Source: a bacterium (GTDB taxonomy: Bacteria > Patescibacteriota > Saccharimonadia > Saccharimonadales > UBA4665). From it: a DNA stretch of 9,441 bases. Both the position numbers and the translations under genes were made by a program. The notes under the pieces were generated by a model. That model was not told the DNA's origin and ran no database searches. It saw only the letters and a list, made by a program, of their open reading frames with translations. This document shows positions 1 through 6,137 of this stretch, piece by piece (position 1 is the stretch's first letter; each line of letters opens with the position of its first letter). The stretch lies in assembly GCA_021846765.1 (NCBI GenBank), contig JAJZWH010000037.1, positions 1 to 9,441 of the forward strand, in the 5' to 3' direction.

Positions 1-9
1 ATCCGTTAA

Positions 10-1500
10 TTAAAGCAGGGAAGTTCCTGTTCCTTGAACCCAAAATAAAGCAAGCATGCCAAGAGCCTGCAACAACCTATCCTCTGCACCTATTAAACTA
101 GAACTTAGTTTGGCAATACCTAGCCTTAATTTTACTTCGTGAGTACCAATTTTTTCCAAGTCTATTTTTTCCTGGTCGCTAACGGTTTGTGGAGGTTGAA
201 ATTTTGAACTTAACATTAATCTTATAAATTGTTCTACTTGTTGTTCGTTACAATCAATACCGAGGGATTCAAAAAGAACAAATACTAGTTCTTTAAGCTT
301 AGCTTCAACTTCCAAGACTATTTCTGATTGAATTTCTTGAGCCTTTAATAGCTGTATATTATTTAATTGACTAATGATGTTTTTCAAGATAGGCGTAACC
401 ACTTCTCGATCATTTATTTCCTTCTTAGATAAGCGTTCGGCCAACACAATAACTAGATCTGGAAGAATTGTTTCTTGGTTTTCTGAGTTATATAACTGAG
501 CAGTGGCCGTTTTATCTTCAATGAGCACTGGATGATCTAACATTAGTTCAACTAAGTTTTGCAAGGCTACAGTAAAATCTAGATATTGTTCTTCAGCTTC
601 TTTGGATAATTCAGTCTGCCAGCTAATTTCCACATCCTGCAATTGTTCTTCTGAAACTACCGCTTCGCTAATTGGTTCTGTTGGATATTGCTGTTGATAA
701 ATTAAAGGGCTGTCAGCAAAAATTATTTGGTTTTCTGAGTTGGCATTTGAGATTATCGAATTAATTTCAATGTCTGGATCATTGCCGCCAATACTCAACG
801 GATCAATAGCTAAATCAACTATGTCTAAGTATTCGGTTTGGGTAATTGTTGTCAGATATTCAGTCAGTGTGCTCATTCGGCTCACTTCTTGATCTAAGGT
901 CGAGGGCTTATTGCCCAAATCTGCTATTTCTTTATTTTCAGATTGTTTATCCAGATCTGCTTGGGTTAGTTTTTGTATTACTTGAACAATATCTCTGTTG
1001 TGTATTGTTTTTGGAACAACAGCAGCCAGATCTTCTTGTGCGTAATTCGGTGATTGAACCCTAACAGAGGCTGATAAATCTGCCTTGTTTGGGATTGAGT
1101 TTGTTAAAGTTTTAGGCGCGATGGATAATTGTTTTGTCTCTCGAGATTGATAGAATTTGTTTACTGGACTAGGCTCATCTTTTTTAACTGAGGGATTTTT
1201 TATAACTGGATCAACTATAAACTTACGCTCCAAACTATTTTTCTCGATAACCTTCGTAAATAGTTCTTCATGTTCCGGCTCAATCGTTTGACCACTCTCG
1301 TTAAGCGCTTTGATAGCAAACTCGTTTTTAGCTTCTTGAGTAATTCGCGGATCATTTAAGTCTACCGGGCACATATCCGCTAAATCCTTAAGAGTTCCAG
1401 TAATACCGAATATAGTTAGCTCTCTGTTTGCATATGCTAATAGTATATCTGGCTGCTCAAAATCTGACTCTATAGCCTCAACCCGTGGCACCCCCTCCAC
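10..1500 (-). CDS. Uncharacterised 496-residue protein, disordered centre, helical C-terminal half
   Basis: I do not recognise the family. The protein starts at GTG; an AGGAG 9 nt upstream, inside the end of the preceding gene, supports this start, and the stop is TAA. Three regions are visible. Residues 1-90 form a compact module with Y23, G32, a CPVD motif (C44-D47) and a later P75-E76. Residues 95-300 are rich in Asn, Ser, Thr, Pro, Gln and acidic residues and look largely disordered. Residues 300-496 are strongly helical with regular Leu/Ile/Val spacing and end in a hydrophobic stretch (about 477-488) that could be a membrane tail or a buried helix. There are only two cysteines (C44, C417). 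It lies 6 nt after the 80-codon gene and is almost certainly cotranscribed with it; the first module resembles that small protein. A structural or scaffold role is possible but is a guess. Confidence 0.85.
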   Translation of the reverse strand: MEGVPRVEAIESDFEQPDILLAYANRELTIFGITGTLKDLADMCPVDLNDPRITQEAKNEFAIKALNESGQTIEPEHEELFTKVIEKNSLERKFIVDPVIKNPSVKKDEPSPVNKFYQSRETKQLSIAPKTLTNSIPNKADLSASVRVQSPNYAQEDLAAVVPKTIHNRDIVQVIQKLTQADLDKQSENKEIADLGNKPSTLDQEVSRMSTLTEYLTTITQTEYLDIVDLAIDPLSIGGNDPDIEINSIISNANSENQIIFADSPLIYQQQYPTEPISEAVVSEEQLQDVEISWQTELSKEAEEQYLDFTVALQNLVELMLDHPVLIEDKTATAQLYNSENQETILPDLVIVLAERLSKKEINDREVVTPILKNIISQLNNIQLLKAQEIQSEIVLEVEAKLKELVFVLFESLGIDCNEQQVEQFIRLMLSSKFQPPQTVSDQEKIDLEKIGTHEVKLRLGIAKLSSSLIGAEDRLLQALGMLALFWVQGTGTSLL

Positions 1501-1506
1501 GTTTAA

Positions 1507-1749
1507 CTACTCCTGCCGATCTAATAAATAGGCGTCTTCAGGAGAAAGAGATCCACCTCTAGCCAACATATTAGCTATGTAACCAAGTCGTTGTTCTGGT
1601 TTCTGTCTAGTTGCTGCATCTGCTGGACATAGTAAACTTTCTGCCGCCAACGCTTGACCAAGAGTCATCGACCTATCACCTATTACTACTTGTGCCTGAT
1701 CTCCATACTTAGAAACAAACTCTTGTGGATCTGGTAATTCATGATTCAT
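1507..1749 (-). CDS. Uncharacterised 80-residue acidic protein, partner of the 496-residue protein
   Basis: Family not recognised. The ATG start has no clear Shine-Dalgarno site; the stop is TAG. The chain has no signal peptide or membrane segment. It reads as a short mixed fold: a Tyr-x8-Gly element (Y15 to G24), a TL pair (29-30), a CPAD motif (C41-D44), a basic helix (about 46-63) and a C-terminal GGSLSPED turn. The same order of landmarks occurs in the first 80 residues of the downstream 496-residue protein, so the two may be homologous. The stop is 6 nt before the GTG of that gene, and the ribosome site for the larger gene lies inside this one. This implies translational coupling and possibly a physical partnership. 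Real coding sequence is likely because of the tight spacing and the shared landmarks. Confidence 0.78.
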   Translation of the reverse strand: MNHELPDPQEFVSKYGDQAQVVIGDRSMTLGQALAAESLLCPADAATRQKPEQRLGYIANMLARGGSLSPEDAYLLDRQE

Positions 1750-1848
1750 ACAGGCTTAATGATAAAACTTAAGCGTTTCTAAAGCAATTCGCTTTTTTAG
1801 TTTACCTGGTTAAGTCTAGGGGCAAATCAGATAAGTGGAATATGTTAT

Positions 1849-1995
1849 TTAAAAGCTTCTCAATTGCTCATTCCTGATAGGGCTTTTTAGAACCTGATGC
1901 CAATAAGCAATCCCATCATTAATTAGGTGCAATCTTTTACTAATCCGCTCACCTTTATTTGTAAAAATAGTTAAAGCATGTTTCATATTGTTCAT
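1849..1995 (-). CDS. Possible 48-residue small ORF or gene remnant
   Basis: An open frame from ATG (1995) to TAA (1849) encodes a basic, amphipathic peptide beginning MNNMKHALTIF and containing a GERISKRLHL stretch. A second in-frame ATG lies at 1986. There is no Shine-Dalgarno site and I do not recognise the product. Upstream, between 2040 and 2143 on the same strand, another frame is also protein-like (it ends in LITLIKQSEA before a TAA), so this may be the end of a decayed larger gene rather than a small gene. It lies about 100 nt upstream of the 80-codon gene in the same direction. Confidence is low. Confidence 0.28.
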   Translation of the reverse strand: MNNMKHALTIFTNKGERISKRLHLINDGIAYWHQVLKSPIRNEQLRSF

Positions 1996-2131
1996 GGAAT
2001 CAGAAACTACACAAAACCGTTAAAACAGCCATTGATTTAAAAAAGGCTTAAGCTTCAGATTGTTTTATCAGTGTGATTAAATGGTCAAGTGAGTTATGTA
2101 CCAAAAAATTTCTTGATCTATACAGGGCTGT

Positions 2132-2137
2132 TATATT
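2132..2137 (+). promoter_or_regulatory. Candidate -10 element just before the Nudix start (leaderless)
   Basis: TATATT ends 6 nt before the ATG of the Nudix gene, and there is no Shine-Dalgarno sequence between them. A start site at the usual 6-7 nt downstream of the -10 would fall on the ATG itself, giving a leaderless mRNA. The -35 region is poor (TTTCTT or TCTTGA around 2109-2116), so the call rests mainly on the -10 and the missing ribosome site. Confidence 0.3.
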
Positions 2138-2143
2138 ACTAAT

Positions 2144-2584
2144 ATGAGCCAAGCAGTTAGGGCCATTATTATCGAAAACAATAACCTATTGTTAGCTAGT
2201 CGCAACAAAGAGGGTAATCAATATTTTACTTTAGTAGGTGGGCGAGTCAAAGATCAAGAAACTAAACTCCAAGCGCTCCAAAGAAAAGTTAAAGAAGAAA
2301 CTGGTTTAGACATCGTTAATGCTCAGCTAGTTTTTATTGAAGATCATCCAGAACCATATAGCCAACAATACATATATCTTTGCCATGTAGACCAACATGG
2401 AGAACTTCGTGTATTGGAGAGTTCCGAAGAAGCTTATTTAAATACAATTGGTCTAGACCTTCATCAACCAATATGGTCACCTGTCAACGGTTTTGCAACC
2501 CTACCTTTCCGAACTCCTCAACTTAAAGACGCTATCGTGGATGCTTTAAAATCTGGTTTTCCTAGCCAGCCTATTAAGTTATAA
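2144..2584 (+). CDS. Nudix hydrolase family protein (146 aa) with an altered Nudix box
   Basis: Nudix proteins hydrolyse nucleoside diphosphates linked to another group, such as oxidised dNTPs, ADP-ribose or nucleotide sugars, in the cytosol. The N-terminal strand (AVRAIIIENNNLLLASR) and the box at residues 33-55 identify the family: G33, E39, R47, then VKEETGL with E51 and E52. The consensus is G-x5-E-x7-R-E-U-x-E-E-x-G-U. Here the Glu after the Arg is Lys48, so one of the acidic residues that normally help bind the metal is replaced. Length is normal for a single-domain enzyme. The C-terminal half has aromatic and acidic residues but gives no substrate signature. The gene stands alone and converges on the BrkB-family gene 28 nt away, with no obvious terminator between them. 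The family call is firm; activity and substrate are unknown. Confidence 0.9.
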   Translation: MSQAVRAIIIENNNLLLASRNKEGNQYFTLVGGRVKDQETKLQALQRKVKEETGLDIVNAQLVFIEDHPEPYSQQYIYLCHVDQHGELRVLESSEEAYLNTIGLDLHQPIWSPVNGFATLPFRTPQLKDAIVDALKSGFPSQPIKL

Positions 2585-2612
2585 AATTGCCGTTAAAAAT
2601 TAGATATAATTA

Positions 2613-3470
2613 TTAGCTTTTGATTATATGTATGGGCCATAAATTACGATCAATAACTACAGCTACTTCTATGGAATAAATAAGCACTCGAGTAACTATA
2701 TATATCCATGCCATCAAACCCAAAGCAGCTCCAAATAGGGTCGTATATATATCTGTGTAATGCCTTAATTCATGGGTCACTATAAATCCACCTATTAATT
2801 GAAGCAAAGCAAGAGCCAAAGCCATAGCCATTGCTCCACTGAATAACCGTTTAATATTAAAATTTTTGGGTAGGCTAATTTTTAATATTGCCGCAAAAAC
2901 CAAACATAACAGTAGTGAGCTTAAAATAAAAATGAACGCTGTAAATAAATTACCATGGTTGTGTTGACCAACTGCCCAACTAATAATCACCGAAGTAGTA
3001 ATAAAACCAAAACCACCAATAATAACTATCGCCAAACCACGTAACCATTTATCCAAATAGCGCCTTTGGTTATCTTTGGCAACGCCCCAAATTTCATTAA
3101 CAGTAGTCATGAAAATCGTCGCTACCCCTCTAACTCCGTATATCGCCACTAAGCTAGCGGCTATCATAGCACCCAAAGAATTGCTAGAGCTATGGGCTAT
3201 CTTATTTAATTGTTGCCCTACTATTGGAAAATAATTAGTAGCGCTATGTATTAGATTGTTAGCCGCACTAGCGTCTATGCTTTTAAGTAAATGAGAAAAA
3301 AGAGACAGGATCAATAATAAAGGGAACAAGGACAGAAACATGTAATAGGTTATAAGTAGAGCCTGGCGACCAGATCGATCGTTTGTATAGTGAACAACAA
3401 CAGCTACCACAAAACCCAATAAACGGTGTCTGTATTGAAAATTATCTAATCGTTTTATTATTTGTTTCAT
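2613..3470 (-). CDS. YihY/virulence factor BrkB family membrane protein
   Basis: An integral inner-membrane protein of 285 residues, the usual size for this family, whose biochemical role is not settled (it was once misnamed ribonuclease BN). Hydrophobic segments lie at about 16-28, 40-60, 98-118, 145-166, 176-197, 210-231 and 242-264. Family landmarks are TYYMFLSLFPLLL at 41-53, the N-E-I-W-G-V element at 125-130 followed by an Arg-rich cytosolic loop (RRYLDKWLRG), and the C-terminal YTTLFGAALGLMAWIYI at 242-258. The ATG start gives a short basic N-terminus before the first helix. No Shine-Dalgarno site is visible. It is divergent from the 45-codon gene and convergent with the Nudix gene, so it is probably transcribed alone from the 157-nt gap upstream. 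Confidence 0.92.
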   Translation of the reverse strand: MKQIIKRLDNFQYRHRLLGFVVAVVVHYTNDRSGRQALLITYYMFLSLFPLLLILSLFSHLLKSIDASAANNLIHSATNYFPIVGQQLNKIAHSSSNSLGAMIAASLVAIYGVRGVATIFMTTVNEIWGVAKDNQRRYLDKWLRGLAIVIIGGFGFITTSVIISWAVGQHNHGNLFTAFIFILSSLLLCLVFAAILKISLPKNFNIKRLFSGAMAMALALALLQLIGGFIVTHELRHYTDIYTTLFGAALGLMAWIYIVTRVLIYSIEVAVVIDRNLWPIHIIKS

Positions 3471-3556
3471 TTAAAAATTTAACCATTGCCTTTAGTTACT
3501 AATATACTAAACTTCTCTAAATAAAAAACTAATGTTTGTAAGTATGATTACAGTAT

Positions 3557-3585
3557 TTTACAAGCCTTTACTGCAATACTTATAT
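3557..3585 (+). promoter_or_regulatory. Candidate sigma-70-type promoter of the 45-codon gene
   Basis: TTTACA at 3557-3562 and TTATAT at 3580-3585 are 17 nt apart. The expected start near 3592 would leave a leader of about 35 nt containing the strong ribosome site. The call is from consensus matching only. Confidence 0.4.
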
Positions 3586-3613
3586 CACGGTCAAAATCCG
3601 TAAAGTTAATTAA

Positions 3614-3621
3614 AAGGAGGG
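3614..3621 (+). promoter_or_regulatory. Strong Shine-Dalgarno site of the 45-codon gene
   Basis: AAGGAGGG matches the 16S anti-Shine-Dalgarno tail almost completely and sits 6-7 nt before the ATG at 3628. It is the best ribosome site in the window and is the main evidence that the short ORF is translated. Confidence 0.8.
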
Positions 3622-3627
3622 TTCGAT

Positions 3628-3765
3628 ATGTCAGACAATGACGCAGAACTAATAACTAAACAATTTGAAAAATGGGACGAAAAAAGAGCTAAGCATGATT
3701 TTATTGAGAGAATGGAAAGAAAAATGTTTAGACGTGAAAAACCAGCACATTATCGATCTCGCTAA
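3628..3765 (+). CDS. Small, highly charged basic protein (45 aa), unknown function
   Basis: The frame runs from ATG to TAA and encodes 45 residues beginning MSDNDAELITKQFEKW and ending PAHYRSR. It is dominated by Lys, Arg and Glu, has no Cys and no membrane segment, and most of it (about 5-36) should form one amphipathic helix. The C-terminus is Arg-rich. Three signals show that it is a real gene: an almost perfect Shine-Dalgarno site, a candidate promoter 17-spaced upstream, and a strong intrinsic terminator about 20 nt after the stop, which makes a complete monocistronic unit. I do not recognise the family. The composition would suit a ribosome-, RNA- or DNA-associated small protein, but that is inference from charge alone. 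Confidence 0.75.
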   Translation: MSDNDAELITKQFEKWDEKRAKHDFIERMERKMFRREKPAHYRSR

Positions 3766-3787
3766 ATATAGATATTAGTAAGACTTT

Positions 3788-3822
3788 AAAAACCACCCTT
3801 AAAAACAAAGGGGTGGTTTTTT
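3788..3822 (+). terminator. Bidirectional intrinsic terminator
   Basis: An 11-bp perfect stem (3788-3798 with 3811-3821; core CCACCC/GGGTGG extended by A/T pairs) encloses a 12-nt loop and is followed by a T-rich tract to about 3827. Read from the other strand the same stem also ends in a run of T. It therefore serves both the 45-codon gene and the convergent membrane-protein gene that ends at 3834. Confidence 0.88.
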
Positions 3823-3833
3823 ATTTTAGCCAA

Positions 3834-4403
3834 CTAGTACCTAATTTTCCACATTAATGCTTCTAGCCAGTCGCGTTTTTTTTCCTCTATAGGAATCACT
3901 GAAGATAATAAATCAATGATTTTACTTTCATCAACTGGATCATAGTATGCAGTAGTTAGCAGAGCAAACCTCCTAAGCGGAATAAATACTAGGCTAGAAA
4001 AAGCACCTTCATGAACAATAGCAAATGAACGAAATTGATCAAATGAATAATTCTTGCCATTGATTTGCAGACCTTCTTTATCTATCTTATACTCCATCGT
4101 TCTTGGTTTTTTATTAGCTACTATACCCAAAACCATGCCTGCGACAATCATTGTCAACGTTGAAAGTACATCTTTAGTCAAAAACCATACCAATGCGCTA
4201 ACTATAGCCGTCCCAAGCCCAAGCCACAAATACCATTTAAAATTTTTATCATGCCGTATAAATTCACTAGCAGTCCAAACTATAGATCCGTCAGGACCTT
4301 TCGGTGGTATAGCCGTTGATACAGAATTTATGCTGTTAAAACTATCTTGATTTACCACTAAATCATTGGTTTCGTCTTGATAGTCTTGTCGTTGCTCATC
4401 CAT
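3834..4403 (-). CDS. Conserved two-TM membrane protein (189 aa), CPR-type, unknown function
   Basis: The protein has an acidic, probably disordered N-terminus (1-35), then a short conserved-looking element (IVWTASEFIRHDKN, 41-54), two close transmembrane helices (about 56-74 and 78-96), and a soluble C-terminal domain of about 90 residues beginning at NKKPRTMEYKID. That domain is mostly beta-strand with a final helix, and it ends in WKIRY. This layout (WTA-x-EF before two helices, then a beta domain with an EGAF-S-x-V-F-I-P-L-RRF core) matches a membrane protein I recall as common in Patescibacteria, but I cannot give it a formal name. The ATG start has no Shine-Dalgarno site; a promoter lies directly upstream, so the mRNA may be leaderless. 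The gene ends at the shared terminator. Confidence 0.85.
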   Translation of the reverse strand: MDEQRQDYQDETNDLVVNQDSFNSINSVSTAIPPKGPDGSIVWTASEFIRHDKNFKWYLWLGLGTAIVSALVWFLTKDVLSTLTMIVAGMVLGIVANKKPRTMEYKIDKEGLQINGKNYSFDQFRSFAIVHEGAFSSLVFIPLRRFALLTTAYYDPVDESKIIDLLSSVIPIEEKKRDWLEALMWKIRY

Positions 4404-4410
4404 TAGCGGT

Positions 4411-4440
4411 ATTGTAGCTTAATATAACTAGTACTATCAA
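4411..4440 (-). promoter_or_regulatory. Candidate promoter of the two-TM protein gene (leaderless)
   Basis: On the minus strand TTGATA (4435-4440) and TACAAT (4411-4416) are separated by 18 nt, a good sigma-70-type match (4-5 of 6 in each box). The -10 ends only 7 nt before the ATG at 4403. Transcription would therefore start at or next to the start codon, which agrees with the missing ribosome site. Confidence 0.45.
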
Positions 4441-4696
4441 ATTTTTTGCCCATACTCCCTACATCGTGGACACTTTTCTACGTAGAATGGTAATTATTTG
4501 AATTTCTCTCTCTTCTAATGTCATATGGCTTCGATCTTCATCTAAACATTCCTGTGCTGTTATAGTCTATCAATGAAGTGTTAAAATACGCACACCCAAT
4601 CGCTTAATGACGACCATAGAAAACAAGTTTTAGGTAAAATCCTGTCAGCTACTTACGATCATAAACTGCAAAGTACATTAGTTAAGGACAACCGAG
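4441..4696. other. Gene-free stretch with short protein-like fragments
   Basis: No intact gene is present here. Short open pieces on both strands look protein-like but are broken by stops. On the minus strand, 4459-4566 includes MTLEEREIQIITILRRK, and 4437-4491 has a CPRC motif in another frame. On the plus strand, 4585-4704 reads without a start codon to a TAG. The piecemeal frames suggest decayed coding DNA continuous with the neighbouring PIN-domain pseudogene. None can be assigned. Confidence 0.4.
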
Positions 4697-5050
4697 CTAA
4701 CTAGGAAACAGCTTCATAAATTCACTAAAGCTTATGATCTTGATGCCGTTATATTCTTTGGTGTCTAATAGATTTTTGTCACCCATGACAATATAATTAC
4801 AACCTCTGAATACTGTTACTGTAACTCCACCAAGACGTACCCATAACGATTATAAATCTAGAAGTTTTTCTACTTTAACAAGGTCTTCAAGAAAATCAGG
4901 AAATTTGGCAACTATTATGTGCCTGATTTCAGTTATTATCTCTTGAACAGTAATAAGAGTAACTGCATCGTCTGCGCTTAAGTTAATTAAGCGGCGCGGT
5001 TTACCACCAAAGAAAATTGCAGATATAAAAATGCTTGTATCGACGACTAT
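4697..5050 (-). pseudogene. Decayed PIN-domain toxin gene (toxin-antitoxin type)
   Basis: One frame read from 5050 gives a recognisable PIN-family RNase. The first strand is VVDTSIFISAIFFGGKPRRL with the first catalytic Asp. A helical region follows (TVQEIITEIRHIIVAKFPDF), and the end is NYIVMGDKNLL, then EYNGIKIISFSEF and a TAG. Intact relatives of this PIN-family toxin group are about 130-140 residues; this frame has 117. Three lesions are visible. The expected start codon is ATA, directly after a TGA. A TAA interrupts the frame after KLLDL. The middle is missing: the Asp-rich segment that should precede the NYIV element, holding further metal-binding acidic residues, is absent between VTVF and GCNYIV. 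The protein cannot be made as an active toxin. No antitoxin gene is visible at 5051-5174. Confidence 0.8.
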
Positions 5051-5174
5051 TCAAAAACTACTATTATAGTTCTTTGTCCGCTACTACCAGCCACATATTT
5101 AATACCTTAAATAATACGTTTTTAATCTTAATCCAACAATTTTTTCTAGAGCAACACCTTAGGATATGGATTAT

Positions 5175-6125
5175 CTAGGAGTCTCTTTTCGTCTTAGATA
5201 ACGACGAACTCTTATGGTATCCGCTTTTGGGAGTTTGGCCAAGCGTGCCACCAATTGATAAAACTAATATTTTGAAGTCTAGCAACGAGCCACGTTTAGT
5301 TATATATTCGAGGTCGTATTTTAATCGGGTTTTAGGGTCCGTATGATAGCCACTATTAATCTGTGCTAAACCTGCAATCCCTGGTAGTACTCTGTGCCGT
5401 TGCATAAAACCCTCTACTATTTGTCCTTCTTCTACTTCATCAATTGTCCTCAGAGGGCGAGGACCAACTAAACTCATTTCAGCCTTAAGGATATTGAAAA
5501 GTTGAGGGAGTTCATCGAGGTGGCTCTTCCTAAGAAATACTCCTATTCTTAATAAACGTTTATCGTGTATTCTGCCTTCAATTGAGCCCAGTGCAGAGCC
5601 AATAATCATGGTTCTGAACTTATACTCTTTAAATACCTGTCCTCCCTTACCGACTGAGTGCTTGGAAAACAGGATGGGACCTGGGTTTTCTAGCCATATC
5701 AGCAAACCACATATTAAGTACAGAGGCGCCATAAATAAAAGACCAACAATACTTACTAAAAGATCGGTAGCGCGCTTTATGTAAGGTTCATTTATTATTT
5801 CATAGCCCTGATCATTAAACCACTCTGTGAAATAAATCGATCGTAGCTCGGCAGGTTCATCATAATCCTCTATTAATGAGAGAGTCTCGGGACTAGCAAG
5901 CATGCTACCGATAAATGCTGCTAGCAGAATCGTTAAAATCTGTAAGCACACTTCCCACCAAGAAATGTGCCTAAGCAAGCTAAACAATACTAATCCAGCG
6001 ACGACACCACAAATAAACACAAACCTATTCTTGCTATCCTCATATTTTGACCCAGCTGATAACATGAAGCGCCCAATCACCAAAGAGACTAAGCTACTGA
6101 GAGCAAACAAATATACGAATCTCAT
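5175..6125 (-). CDS. Polyprenyl-phosphate sugar-1-phosphate transferase (bacterial sugar transferase family)
   Basis: Enzymes of this family (WcaJ/WbaP/PglC) move a sugar-1-phosphate from a UDP-sugar to undecaprenyl phosphate at the membrane, the first step of capsule, O-antigen or exopolysaccharide repeat assembly. The catalytic domain spans about 115-295. It begins with KRATDLL and a re-entrant hydrophobic helix (118-145), followed by GPILF, KEYKFRTM (166-173), the LDELPQL motif with the Asp204-Glu205 pair, MSLVGPRPL (217-225) and PGIAGLAQ (248-255). Ahead of it are three hydrophobic segments (about 1-23, 36-52, 57-77), fewer than the longer five-helix WbaP type. His202 stands where most relatives have Ser in the motif before LDELPQ. 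ATG lies 12 nt after the stop of the dehydrogenase gene with no clear ribosome site, so it is the second gene of that operon. The sugar specificity cannot be read. Confidence 0.93.
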   Translation of the reverse strand: MRFVYLFALSSLVSLVIGRFMLSAGSKYEDSKNRFVFICGVVAGLVLFSLLRHISWWEVCLQILTILLAAFIGSMLASPETLSLIEDYDEPAELRSIYFTEWFNDQGYEIINEPYIKRATDLLVSIVGLLFMAPLYLICGLLIWLENPGPILFSKHSVGKGGQVFKEYKFRTMIIGSALGSIEGRIHDKRLLRIGVFLRKSHLDELPQLFNILKAEMSLVGPRPLRTIDEVEEGQIVEGFMQRHRVLPGIAGLAQINSGYHTDPKTRLKYDLEYITKRGSLLDFKILVLSIGGTLGQTPKSGYHKSSSLSKTKRDS

Positions 6126-6137
6126 GCTATAGAGATT

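Noticed and set aside
1784..1800. Short hairpin with T-run (AAAGC/GCTTTTTT)
   Set aside because: The stem is only 5 bp with little G+C, and no plus-strand gene ends before it, so it is not a credible terminator.
4437..4491. Minus-strand CPRC motif fragment that looks like a zinc ribbon
   Set aside because: It has only one CxxC, no start codon, a stop shortly upstream, and overlaps the promoter of the two-TM gene. Too short to call a gene.
5118..5174. Inverted repeat TAATCCA/TGGATTA after the sugar transferase gene
   Set aside because: The 7-bp arms are A+T-rich, about 30 nt apart and lack a T-run, so they do not form a terminator and may be chance.
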